Below are positions 57,425-64,000 of a stretch of DNA of 64,000 nucleotides, piece by piece; within the stretch, counting starts at the first letter, position 1, and each line of letters starts with the position of its first letter. The translations under genes and the position numbers were made by a program. The notes under the pieces are model-generated. The model saw only the letters and a list, made by a program, of their open reading frames with translations. It ran no database searches and had not been told where the DNA came from. Source of the DNA: Pseudomonas nunensis (lineage in GTDB: Bacteria > Pseudomonadota > Gammaproteobacteria > Pseudomonadales > Pseudomonadaceae); NCBI RefSeq assembly GCF_024296925.1, contig NZ_CP101125.1, positions 6,698,501 to 6,762,500 of the forward strand, in the 5' to 3' direction.

Positions 57425-58866
57425 CAGGCGTCTCCCCCAAACACATCAACGTTGCTGAACACGCAGGCCGGCGACGCATGGCCGACGCGGATCACCTGGT
57501 TCGGTTCGCCCTTGCCGCAGTTCGGCGTGCCCAGAACCTTGAAAGTATTGGCATCGCCGACTGCGCTGAGGCTTTTCCAGAAATGTGCGGAAATCGCCCG
57601 GTAGTTCGGGTTTTTCACCACGCCTTTGAGTTCGCCGTTTTCAATCAACTGGCCCCATTCGCAGCCGAACTGGAACTTGTTGCGCGCATCGTCGATGGAC
57701 CAGGAACGGTTGGTGCTCATCAAGATGCCGTTCTCGATTCCGCCGATCAGTTTTTCCAGCGGCTGATCGCCGGGCTCGATGTTCAGGTTGGCCATGCGGT
57801 CGATCGGCGGACGGTTCCAGCCGCACGCGCGGCTGTTGGCCACGCCGTCCATGCCGGCGCGGAATTGCGACAGCGCGCCGCCCAATGGACGCAGCAGCAC
57901 ACCTTCTTTGATCAGGAATTGCTTGCTCGCGGCGGTGCCGTCGTCGTCATGCCCATAGCTGGCGAGTTGTTCGGGAATGTCCGGGTCGAAGGTCACGTTG
58001 AGCAGTTTGGAGCCGTATTGCAGGCTGCCGAAGTCTTCAGCCTTGACGAAACTGGTGCCGGCGTAATTGCGCTCATCGCCGAGGATGCGGTCGAGTTCCA
58101 GTGGGTGACCGATGGATTCGTGGATCTGCAGCATCATCTGGTCCGGCATCAACAGCAGGTCGCGCGGGCCTTGCGGGGTGTTCGGTGCCAGCAGCAATTG
58201 CAGCGCCTGATCGGCGATTTTCGGGCCGGCGCCGACCAGGCCGCAGCGGCTGATCACATCGAAGCCGCCCTGTTGGCCGAAGTTCTCGCGGCCCAGGGTG
58301 CGGGTCTGGCTGTCGTTGCCGTCGTAGGCGGTGACTTCCAGGCTTGGGTAGACGAAACGCTGGGCCTGGCGCAGTTCGGCGCCAGCGCTGCTGAGGTAAA
58401 TCTGTTCGACGTTGGTGATGCCGATGCTCACCTGCCAGTTCACCAGGCGCTCGTCCTTGGGCACGGCGGCGGATTCGGCACCGAGCAGTTGGTAGCAGTC
58501 GCTCAGGGACGGGAAGGGCTGGTCGAAGTTCGGTGACAGGTAGTCGGCGCGGTCGCTGGAAACACGTTGCGCGCTCAGGTCGAGCAAGGCGTGGGGCTTT
58601 AGGCGGCGGGCTTGTTGCTCGGCTTTTTCCAGCGCGGCTTGCAGGCCTTGTTGCGACAGGTCGTTGGTCGCGGCATAGGCTTCGACACCGTTGACCCGAA
58701 CGGTCAGCATCGCGCCCTCGTCACGGCTCAGGCTCGGCGGTTCGGCGACGTTCTTGCGTACAGACAGGTATTGGCCGGACTCGCGTACATATCGCAGCGA
58801 AAAGAATTCAGCGCCCGTGCGCAAGGCAGCAAAGCGCTGCTTGAGCTGGGGGTGGAAATCGAACAT
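57424..58866 (-). CDS. TldD-type zinc metallopeptidase
   Basis: 480 residues. The zinc motif HESIGH (249-254) in MLQIHESIGHPLELDRILG is exactly the HExxxH of TldD, with EGVLLRPLGG and SMRSFRAG-like GALSQFRAGMDGVANSRACG (about 330-350) and the C-terminal Cys in GTPNCGKGEPNQ (about 448-459). TldD/TldE degrade small unfolded peptides and mature peptide antibiotics such as microcin B17. It is the first gene of the pair; no RiPP precursor gene was seen beside it. GGAGG is about eight bases before the ATG. Confidence 0.9.
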   Translation of the reverse strand: MFDFHPQLKQRFAALRTGAEFFSLRYVRESGQYLSVRKNVAEPPSLSRDEGAMLTVRVNGVEAYAATNDLSQQGLQAALEKAEQQARRLKPHALLDLSAQRVSSDRADYLSPNFDQPFPSLSDCYQLLGAESAAVPKDERLVNWQVSIGITNVEQIYLSSAGAELRQAQRFVYPSLEVTAYDGNDSQTRTLGRENFGQQGGFDVISRCGLVGAGPKIADQALQLLLAPNTPQGPRDLLLMPDQMMLQIHESIGHPLELDRILGDERNYAGTSFVKAEDFGSLQYGSKLLNVTFDPDIPEQLASYGHDDDGTAASKQFLIKEGVLLRPLGGALSQFRAGMDGVANSRACGWNRPPIDRMANLNIEPGDQPLEKLIGGIENGILMSTNRSWSIDDARNKFQFGCEWGQLIENGELKGVVKNPNYRAISAHFWKSLSAVGDANTFKVLGTPNCGKGEPNQVIRVGHASPACVFSNVDVFGGDA

Positions 58867-59035
58867 TCGAAAACCTCCTTGGAATGGAGAAGCGGCGTAT
58901 CGGTACGGCGAGGGGGGTGAAACGTTTGCGTGGCGCTAGATTAGGCCTGCGCGGGGGGTAGGATCAAGGGCGAAGCGGTGTAGGAAGGGATTACTGAGGG
59001 GTGTCAGAGGGTTGTGTGTTGTTTGTGAGGGCCCC

Positions 59036-59101
59036 TTCGCGGGCAAGCCTCGCTCCTACAGGAGAATGCGATTCCTTGTAGGAGCGAGGCTTGCCCGCGA
59101 A
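59036..59101. repeat. REP pair, family B, TTCGCG-first, 66 bp
   Basis: Arms at 59036-59060 and 59077-59101. It lies between the TldD-type gene and betA. The rest of this gap (58867-59035) holds a G-rich stretch but no feature I can name. Confidence 0.92.
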
Positions 59102-59123
59102 GGCCGCGCCTCGGTATTACGCC

Positions 59124-60827
59124 TTACTGAGCAGTAGGGCTCACATCCCGCATCGGCTTGCCACGCACCGGTGCATCACCGGCGACGAAGTAAGCAGCCT
59201 TGCTGCGCGGCAATGGCTGACGACCACGGATCTTGTCGGCGATTTTCTCGGCGATCATGATCGTTGGCGCGTTCAGGTTGCCGGTAGTGATGATCGGCAT
59301 GATCGAAGCATCGACCACTCGCAGGCTCTGCATGCCATGCACACGGCCTTCAGCGTCAACTACGGCCATCTCGTCGGTGCCCATTTTGCAGGAGCAGGAC
59401 GGGTGGAACGCGGTTTCAGCGTGTTCGCGGATGAACTGATCGAGCTGCTCATCGGTTTGCACGTCGATGCCCGGGCTGATTTCGCGGCCACGGAAGGCGT
59501 CCAGTGCAGGCTGTTGCATGATTTCACGGGTCAGGCGGATGCCGTCACGGAATTCCTGCCAGTCCTGCTCGGTGGCCATGTAATTGAACAGGATGCTCGG
59601 GTACTCGCGAGGATCCTTCGACTTGGCCTGGATGCGACCACGACTTGGCGAACGCATGGAACCCATGTGTGCCTGGAAACCGTGTTCTTTCACGCCGTTG
59701 CTGCCGTTGTAGTTAATCGCGACCGGCAGGAAGTGGTACTGGATGTTCGGCCAATCGAATTCTTCGCGGGTGCGGATGAAACCGCCGGCTTCGAACTGAT
59801 TGCTGGCGCCGATGCCGGTGCCGTTGAACAGCCACTCGGCGCCGATGGCCGGTTGGTTGTACCAGAGCAGCGACGGGTACAGCGACACCGGTTGGGTGCA
59901 GGCGTATTGCAGGTACAACTCAAGGTGATCCTGCAGGTTTTCGCCGACGCCTGGCAGGTCGTGGACCACCGGGATATCGAGTTTATTCAGCAGTTCGGCC
60001 GGGCCGACGCCGGAGCGTTGCAGGATCTGCGGCGAAGCGATGGCGCCGGAGCACAGCAGCACTTCCTTGCGAGCCTTGGCTTCAACGCGCTCTTCAGCGG
60101 CGCCGATCAAATAACGCACGCCGACCGCACGCTTGCCTTCGAACAGGATCTTGTCGGTCAGGGCGTGGGTGACGATGGTTAGGGTCGAGCGCTTCTTGGC
60201 GATGTCCAGATAACCGCGAGCGGTGCTGGCGCGACGGCCGTTCGGCGTCACGGTACGGTCCATCGGGCCGAAACCTTCCTGCTGGTAACCGTTCAGGTCT
60301 TCGGTGCGCGGGTAACCGGCTTGCACGCCTGCTTCAACCATCGCGTGGAACAGCGGGTTGTTGCCGGCTTTTGGCGTGGTCACGCTGACCGGACCGTCGC
60401 CACCGTGATAGTCGTTCGGGCCGATGTCGCGGGTTTCAGCCTTGCGGAAATACGGCAGGCAGTCGAGGTAGGTCCAGTTTTCCAGACCTGGCAGTTTCGA
60501 CCAGTTGTCATAATCCATCGCGTTGCCACGGATGTAGCACATGCCGTTGATCAGCGAAGAGCCGCCGAGGCCCTTGCCGCGACCGCATTCCATCCGGCGA
60601 CCGTCCATGTGTGGCTCTGGATCGGTTTCGTAGGCCCAGTTGTAGCGACGACCTTGCAGCGGGAACGCCAGTGCGGCCGGCATTTGCGTGCGGAAGTCGA
60701 GACGGTAATCCGGGCCGCCGGCTTCAAGCAGCAGGACGGTGACGCCTTCGTCTTCAGTCAGACGGGTCGCCAGGGTGTTACCGGCCGAGCCGGCACCGAT
60801 GATGATGTAATCGTATTCTTGGGACAT
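59124..60827 (-). CDS. betA: Choline dehydrogenase BetA
   Basis: 567 residues, GMC oxidoreductase. The FAD motif [17 protein letters not shown] (about residues 7-23), the GMC signature [18 protein letters not shown] (about 83-100), and the active-site region [19 protein letters not shown] (about 465-483) are clear. It oxidises choline to betaine aldehyde at the inner membrane. The ATG at 60827 follows GAGGGTG; a GTG at 60836 is in frame but too close to that site. Unlike some loci, a family E repeat separates it from betB. Confidence 0.96.
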   Translation of the reverse strand: MSQEYDYIIIGAGSAGNTLATRLTEDEGVTVLLLEAGGPDYRLDFRTQMPAALAFPLQGRRYNWAYETDPEPHMDGRRMECGRGKGLGGSSLINGMCYIRGNAMDYDNWSKLPGLENWTYLDCLPYFRKAETRDIGPNDYHGGDGPVSVTTPKAGNNPLFHAMVEAGVQAGYPRTEDLNGYQQEGFGPMDRTVTPNGRRASTARGYLDIAKKRSTLTIVTHALTDKILFEGKRAVGVRYLIGAAEERVEAKARKEVLLCSGAIASPQILQRSGVGPAELLNKLDIPVVHDLPGVGENLQDHLELYLQYACTQPVSLYPSLLWYNQPAIGAEWLFNGTGIGASNQFEAGGFIRTREEFDWPNIQYHFLPVAINYNGSNGVKEHGFQAHMGSMRSPSRGRIQAKSKDPREYPSILFNYMATEQDWQEFRDGIRLTREIMQQPALDAFRGREISPGIDVQTDEQLDQFIREHAETAFHPSCSCKMGTDEMAVVDAEGRVHGMQSLRVVDASIMPIITTGNLNAPTIMIAEKIADKIRGRQPLPRSKAAYFVAGDAPVRGKPMRDVSPTAQ

Positions 60828-60859
60828 TAAATGCACCCTCTTTGAAGTTGGTCAGGTCG

Positions 60860-60964
60860 CCTGTAGCAGCTGCCGAGGTACGAGGCTGCGTTGGGTCGCG
60901 CAGCGGCCCTCTGAGGGCGGTCCTGCGGACGCGCAACGCAGCCTCGTGCCTCGACAGCTGCTAC
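60860..60964. repeat. Single family E palindromic repeat, between betB and betA
   Basis: It begins TGTAGCAGCTGCCGAGGTAC and ends with the mirror CGTGCCTCGACAGCTGCTAC, a single unit of the array seen at 54174-54505. It could form a strong hairpin inside the betBA transcript. Confidence 0.9.
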
Positions 60965-60982
60965 AGGTTTTGCGGGTGTGCC

Positions 60983-62455
60983 TTAGAACACCGAGGCGTA
61001 ATCGCCCAGTTCGACCTGTACCGATTTGATGCGTGTGAAGTTGTTCAGCGAAGTGATGCCGTTCTCACGGCCCACGCCCGACTGCTTGTAGCCGCCAACC
61101 GGCATTTTCGCGTCGGACTCGCCCCAGGCGTTGATCCAGCAGATACCGGCTTCCAGTTGATGAATCACACGGTGAGCGCGGTTCAGGTCCTTGGTGACGA
61201 TACCGGCGGCCAGGCCGAACTCGGTGTCGTTGGCGCGACGGATCACTTCTTCTTCGGTGTCGTAGGTCAGGATCGCCATGACCGGGCCGAAGATTTCTTC
61301 GCGAACGATGGTCATTTCGTCGGTGCAGTCGGTGAACACGGTCGGTGCCACGAATGCGCCTTTGGCCAGGTCGCCTTCGGTCAGACGGGAGCCGCCGCAC
61401 AGTACGCGAGCGCCTTCTTCCTTACCTTTGGCGATGTAGCCGAGCACGCTTTCCATGTGGGCGAAGCTGACCAGCGGGCCGAAGTTGGTGTTCTCGTCTT
61501 CCGGGTTGCCGATGCGGATGCGCGCAACGCGCTCAGCGATCTTGGCTTCGAAAGCGGCTTTCAGGTGCGTCGGTACGAACACGCGAGTGCCGTTGGTGCA
61601 GACCTGACCGGAGCTGTAGAAGTTGGCCATCATCGCGGTGTCGGCGGCGCGATCGAGGTCGGCGTCGTCGAAAATGATCAGCGGGGATTTGCCGCCCAGT
61701 TCCATGGTGACTTCTTTGAGCGAAGAGCTCGAAGCGCTGGCCATGACCTTCTTGCCGGTGTCGGTGCCGCCGGTGAAGGAGATTTTTTCGATGCGTGGGT
61801 GCTCGGTCAGCCAGGTGCCGACTTCACGGCCGCTGCCGGTCAGCACGTTGAACACGCCTGCCGGAACGCCGGCTTCGGTGTAGATCTCGGCCAGTTTCAG
61901 GGTGGTCAGCGAAGTGACTTCGCTTGGCTTGAAGATCATCGCGTTGCCGGCCGCCAGGGCTGGTGCGGATTTCCACAGGGCGATCTGGATCGGGTAGTTC
62001 CACGCGCCGATACCGGCCACGACGCCCAGCGGCTCGCGACGGGTGTAGACGAAGGAAGTGGTGCGCAGCGGGATTTGCTCGCCTTCGATGGCAGGCACCA
62101 GGCCGGCGTAGTACTCCAGCACGTCAGCACCGGTCACGATGTCGACGTATTTGGTTTCGGAGAACGACTTGCCGGTGTCCAGGGTTTCCAGGGCGGCCAG
62201 TTCATCGTTGCGCTCGCGCAGGATGTCCACGGCGCGACGCAGGATGCGCGAACGCTCCATGGCGGTCATGGCGGCCCAGATTTTCTGGCCCTTTTCGGCG
62301 CTGACCACAGCGCGTTCGACGTCTTCTTTCGTCGCACGCTGTACTTTTGCGAGGACTTCACCGTTAGCCGGGTTGATGGCTTCGAAGGTGGCGTCGCTGC
62401 TGGCGTCGGAGTAGCCGCCATCGATGTAGAGTTTTTGCAGTTCGAAACGGGCCAT
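60983..62455 (-). CDS. betB: Betaine aldehyde dehydrogenase BetB
   Basis: 490 residues starting [15 protein letters not shown]. It oxidises betaine aldehyde to glycine betaine with NAD(P)+. The catalytic Cys286 ([14 protein letters not shown]) and general base Glu252 ([10 protein letters not shown]) match the numbering known for the Pseudomonas enzyme, and the C-terminal [15 protein letters not shown] is the substrate-binding end. The frame extends to 62494, but the ATG at 62455 is the family start. It lies downstream of betI in the same direction. Confidence 0.97.
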   Translation of the reverse strand: MARFELQKLYIDGGYSDASSDATFEAINPANGEVLAKVQRATKEDVERAVVSAEKGQKIWAAMTAMERSRILRRAVDILRERNDELAALETLDTGKSFSETKYVDIVTGADVLEYYAGLVPAIEGEQIPLRTTSFVYTRREPLGVVAGIGAWNYPIQIALWKSAPALAAGNAMIFKPSEVTSLTTLKLAEIYTEAGVPAGVFNVLTGSGREVGTWLTEHPRIEKISFTGGTDTGKKVMASASSSSLKEVTMELGGKSPLIIFDDADLDRAADTAMMANFYSSGQVCTNGTRVFVPTHLKAAFEAKIAERVARIRIGNPEDENTNFGPLVSFAHMESVLGYIAKGKEEGARVLCGGSRLTEGDLAKGAFVAPTVFTDCTDEMTIVREEIFGPVMAILTYDTEEEVIRRANDTEFGLAAGIVTKDLNRAHRVIHQLEAGICWINAWGESDAKMPVGGYKQSGVGRENGITSLNNFTRIKSVQVELGDYASVF

Positions 62456-62563
62456 AGTGTCCTCGCAAGTGCATAAGTGGTTGGCGTTGGTCACTGGGCG
62501 TGCCGTGTCGCATTGGCGACGCTGATCAGTGACGGTTCAGGGGCTGAGCGATTTATGTGTGCT

Positions 62564-63157
62564 CTAGCTCACCTGCTTGGCCAATTGGAAATCCATGTAT
62601 TCGTAAGCGATCTGTTGCGCCTGCCCGGTGTCGAAAGCATCTCCCGACAGCGCGCCGCGCAACCACAAGCCATCAATGAGGGCTGCCAGGCCTCGAGCGG
62701 CGCTGCGCGCTTCAACGAGCGGCAACACACGGCGGAACTGGCAGCACAGGTTGGAATACAGACGGTGATCGTTGATCCGCTGCAACCTGTGCAAAGACGG
62801 CTGGTGCATGCTGGTGGCCCAGAAGGCCAGCCAGGTTTTCATTGCCGGGCCATTGACCTGGCTGGCGTCGAAGTTGCCTTCGATAATCACCTGCAAATGA
62901 GCCCGTGGGCTGTCATCTGCCAGCGCCTGGCGGCGCGCGGTGACGCTCTCGCTGAGGACGCTCATCAGATACCGCATCGTGGCGGCGATCAGGCCATTCT
63001 TGTCCTGAAAATAGTGACTGATGATGCCATTCGAGACACCGGCCAAACGGGCGATCAGCGCAATGCTGGCGTCCCCCATTCCGACCTGATCGACAGCCTG
63101 CAATGTGGCTTCGATCAATTGCTGGCGGCGGATGGGTTGCATACCGACCTTGGGCAT
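62564..63157 (-). CDS. betI: TetR-family choline-responsive repressor BetI
   Basis: 197 residues, the normal BetI length, starting [20 protein letters not shown]. The helix-turn-helix is [28 protein letters not shown] (in two parts, about 30-57). The ligand domain ends [13 protein letters not shown]. BetI represses its own operon and betT until choline is present. It is the first gene of the betI-betB-betA run and is divergent from betT. A family-type operator lies in the gap. Confidence 0.94.
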   Translation of the reverse strand: MPKVGMQPIRRQQLIEATLQAVDQVGMGDASIALIARLAGVSNGIISHYFQDKNGLIAATMRYLMSVLSESVTARRQALADDSPRAHLQVIIEGNFDASQVNGPAMKTWLAFWATSMHQPSLHRLQRINDHRLYSNLCCQFRRVLPLVEARSAARGLAALIDGLWLRGALSGDAFDTGQAQQIAYEYMDFQLAKQVS

Positions 63158-63227
63158 CGTGCACATCTCCTTAGGCCTTCCGACGGACGAAAAACGTCTA
63201 TCGGATTGAGAGCCAGTCTATTTTGTT

Positions 63228-63247
63228 TTGATTGAGCGTTCAATCAA
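63228..63247. promoter_or_regulatory. BetI operator
   Basis: TTGATTGAGCGTTCAATCAA is a 20-bp palindrome with only the central pair off symmetry, close to the known BetI box TTGATTGAACGTTCAAT. It lies 71-90 bases upstream of the betI start and in the shared 322-bp gap with betT, so it can act on both. The rest of the gap, 63248-63479, shows no feature I can name. Confidence 0.85.
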
Positions 63248-63479
63248 CAAAGAATAAGATCTGCGACAATTCGTCGCTGCCTACAGGTTTTTCCTACGTG
63301 TAGTCGGCGGAAAAACGACATCTGAAACCGCTCGAAACCCCCGCGCACTGGCGCTCAAAGGCTTCGGGCTTTTTTCGGGCTGTCTTTATATCACCCGCCG
63401 GTCGGCTGCCAACTAACCGATTGGTCGGGTAACGCGTTGCCTTGTGTTCTTCTCCCGCACTGCCCGGAGCATCTGTGCC

Positions 63480-64000
63480 ATGAGTTCTGCCTCTCTTATA
63501 AAGACCCCACCCGAGAAGGTGACGGTCAACGGTTGGGTGTTCTACACCTCTACCGCGTTGATCCTGTTGTTGACCGCCATTCTGATCATCGCCCCGCAAG
63601 AGGCGGGCAGATTGCTCGGCATCGCTCAGGCCTGGTTGTCCCGCAGCTTCGGCTGGTACTACATGGTGGTGATCGCCGCCTATCTGGTATTCGTCGTCGG
63701 CCTGGCGTTTTCGTCGTACGGCAAACTCAAACTGGGCAGCAAGGACGACACCCCGGACTTCAGCTACGGCGCCTGGGCGGGGATGCTGTTCTCGTCGGGT
63801 ATCGGCATCTCGCTGCTGTACTTCGGTGCTTCCGAGCCGCTGGACCACTATTTCAATCCGCCGGAAGGCGTGGCCGCCAGCAACATGGCCGCGCGTCAGG
63901 CTGTGCAATTGACGTTCCTGCACTGGGGCCTGCATGGCTGGGCGATCTACGCACTGGTCGGCCTGGCCGTGGCGTACTTTGCTTACCGTCATAACCAACC
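63480..64000 (+). CDS. betT: Choline transporter of the BCCT family, N-terminal part
   Basis: 173 codons are visible; the gene runs off the window. It starts MSSASLIKTPPEKVTVNGWV and shows the first four helices, with DTPDFSYGAWAGMLFSSGIGISLLYFGASEPLDHY (in parts, about residues 87-121), the conserved GAWAGMLFSSGIGISL substrate-gate helix of BCCT carriers. It imports choline with Na+ or H+ for the BetAB pathway. CGGAG lies about 10 bases before the ATG. Position divergent from betI supports BetT; other betaine carriers of the same family are possible. Confidence 0.92.
   Translation, partial: MSSASLIKTPPEKVTVNGWVFYTSTALILLLTAILIIAPQEAGRLLGIAQAWLSRSFGWYYMVVIAAYLVFVVGLAFSSYGKLKLGSKDDTPDFSYGAWAGMLFSSGIGISLLYFGASEPLDHYFNPPEGVAASNMAARQAVQLTFLHWGLHGWAIYALVGLAVAYFAYRHNQ

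Overview
The window is chromosomal DNA from a Pseudomonas of the fluorescens group. This is inferred from GC-rich codon use, from gene orders that match Pseudomonas (rsmE-bioA-amine oxidase-cyt b561-yceI-rhlE-metF-ahcY; ligB-metK-ArsR/methyltransferase-tkt-epd-pgk-fba; betT/betIBA), and from about 25 intergenic REP/REPIN loci of types common in this group. I saw no rRNA, tRNA, IS element, prophage or CRISPR array. Almost all of it is ordinary core genome; the exception is a small AT-rich patch near 42.35-43.03 kb.

Layout. 0-7 kb: malonate utilisation. A malonate decarboxylase operon (mdcA 3' end, then B, C, D, E, G, H) with overlapping start and stop codons runs into the two-subunit transporter madLM; the LysR regulator mdcR lies convergent behind it. 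7-11.4 kb: trhA, then a LysR gene divergent from a D-amino-acid dehydrogenase / RidA / periplasmic binding protein operon. 11.4-19.5 kb: rsmE, bioA, a secreted-type flavin amine oxidase with a Pro/Ala/Lys tail, cytochrome b561, a YceI protein, and the helicase rhlE. 19.6-23.3 kb: an orphan binding protein and ahcY-metF, preceded by a clear S-adenosylhomocysteine (SAH) riboswitch and a TATAAT promoter. 23.4-33.2 kb: thioesterase, formate/nitrite-type channel, Na+/H+ antiporter, MFS and DMT transporters, MAPEG protein, mltA, cytochrome c', a DUF1090 protein, and a LigB with a signal peptide. 33.4-42.3 kb: metK with an ArsR-methyltransferase (SahR-like) regulator preceded by a perfect 30-bp palindrome; then tkt, epd, pgk, two small lipoproteins and fba. 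42.4-48.7 kb: the AT-rich orphan gene, a PL7 alginate lyase, a REC-PAS-GGDEF-EAL protein, a YgjP-like peptidase, a small winged-helix protein, a GNAT acetyltransferase and another binding protein. 48.9-58.9 kb: yccS, a HI0933 flavoprotein, dbpA, a DHA2 MFS pump and a TldE/TldD-type pair. 59.1-64 kb: betA, betB and betI on the minus strand, and the start of divergent betT, with a BetI-type operator between betI and betT.

How the genes work together. The strongest theme is the activated methyl cycle. AhcY removes SAH, MetF supplies methyl groups for methionine, and MetK makes SAM. One arm carries an RNA SAH sensor (ahcY-metF) and the other a protein regulator with a methyltransferase fold (metK), about 12 kb apart. 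A second theme is small-molecule catabolism with local regulators (malonate, D-amino acids, choline to glycine betaine).

No wholly new multi-gene system was evident. The most unusual structure is in the repeats. REP pairs fall into two topologies with distinct lengths and distinct conserved spacers. Three families show internal tandem growth or complexity: an 87-88 bp array beside the DHA2 pump, 11-bp end duplications in another family, and a compound palindrome. One LysR protein ends in a REP-encoded tail.
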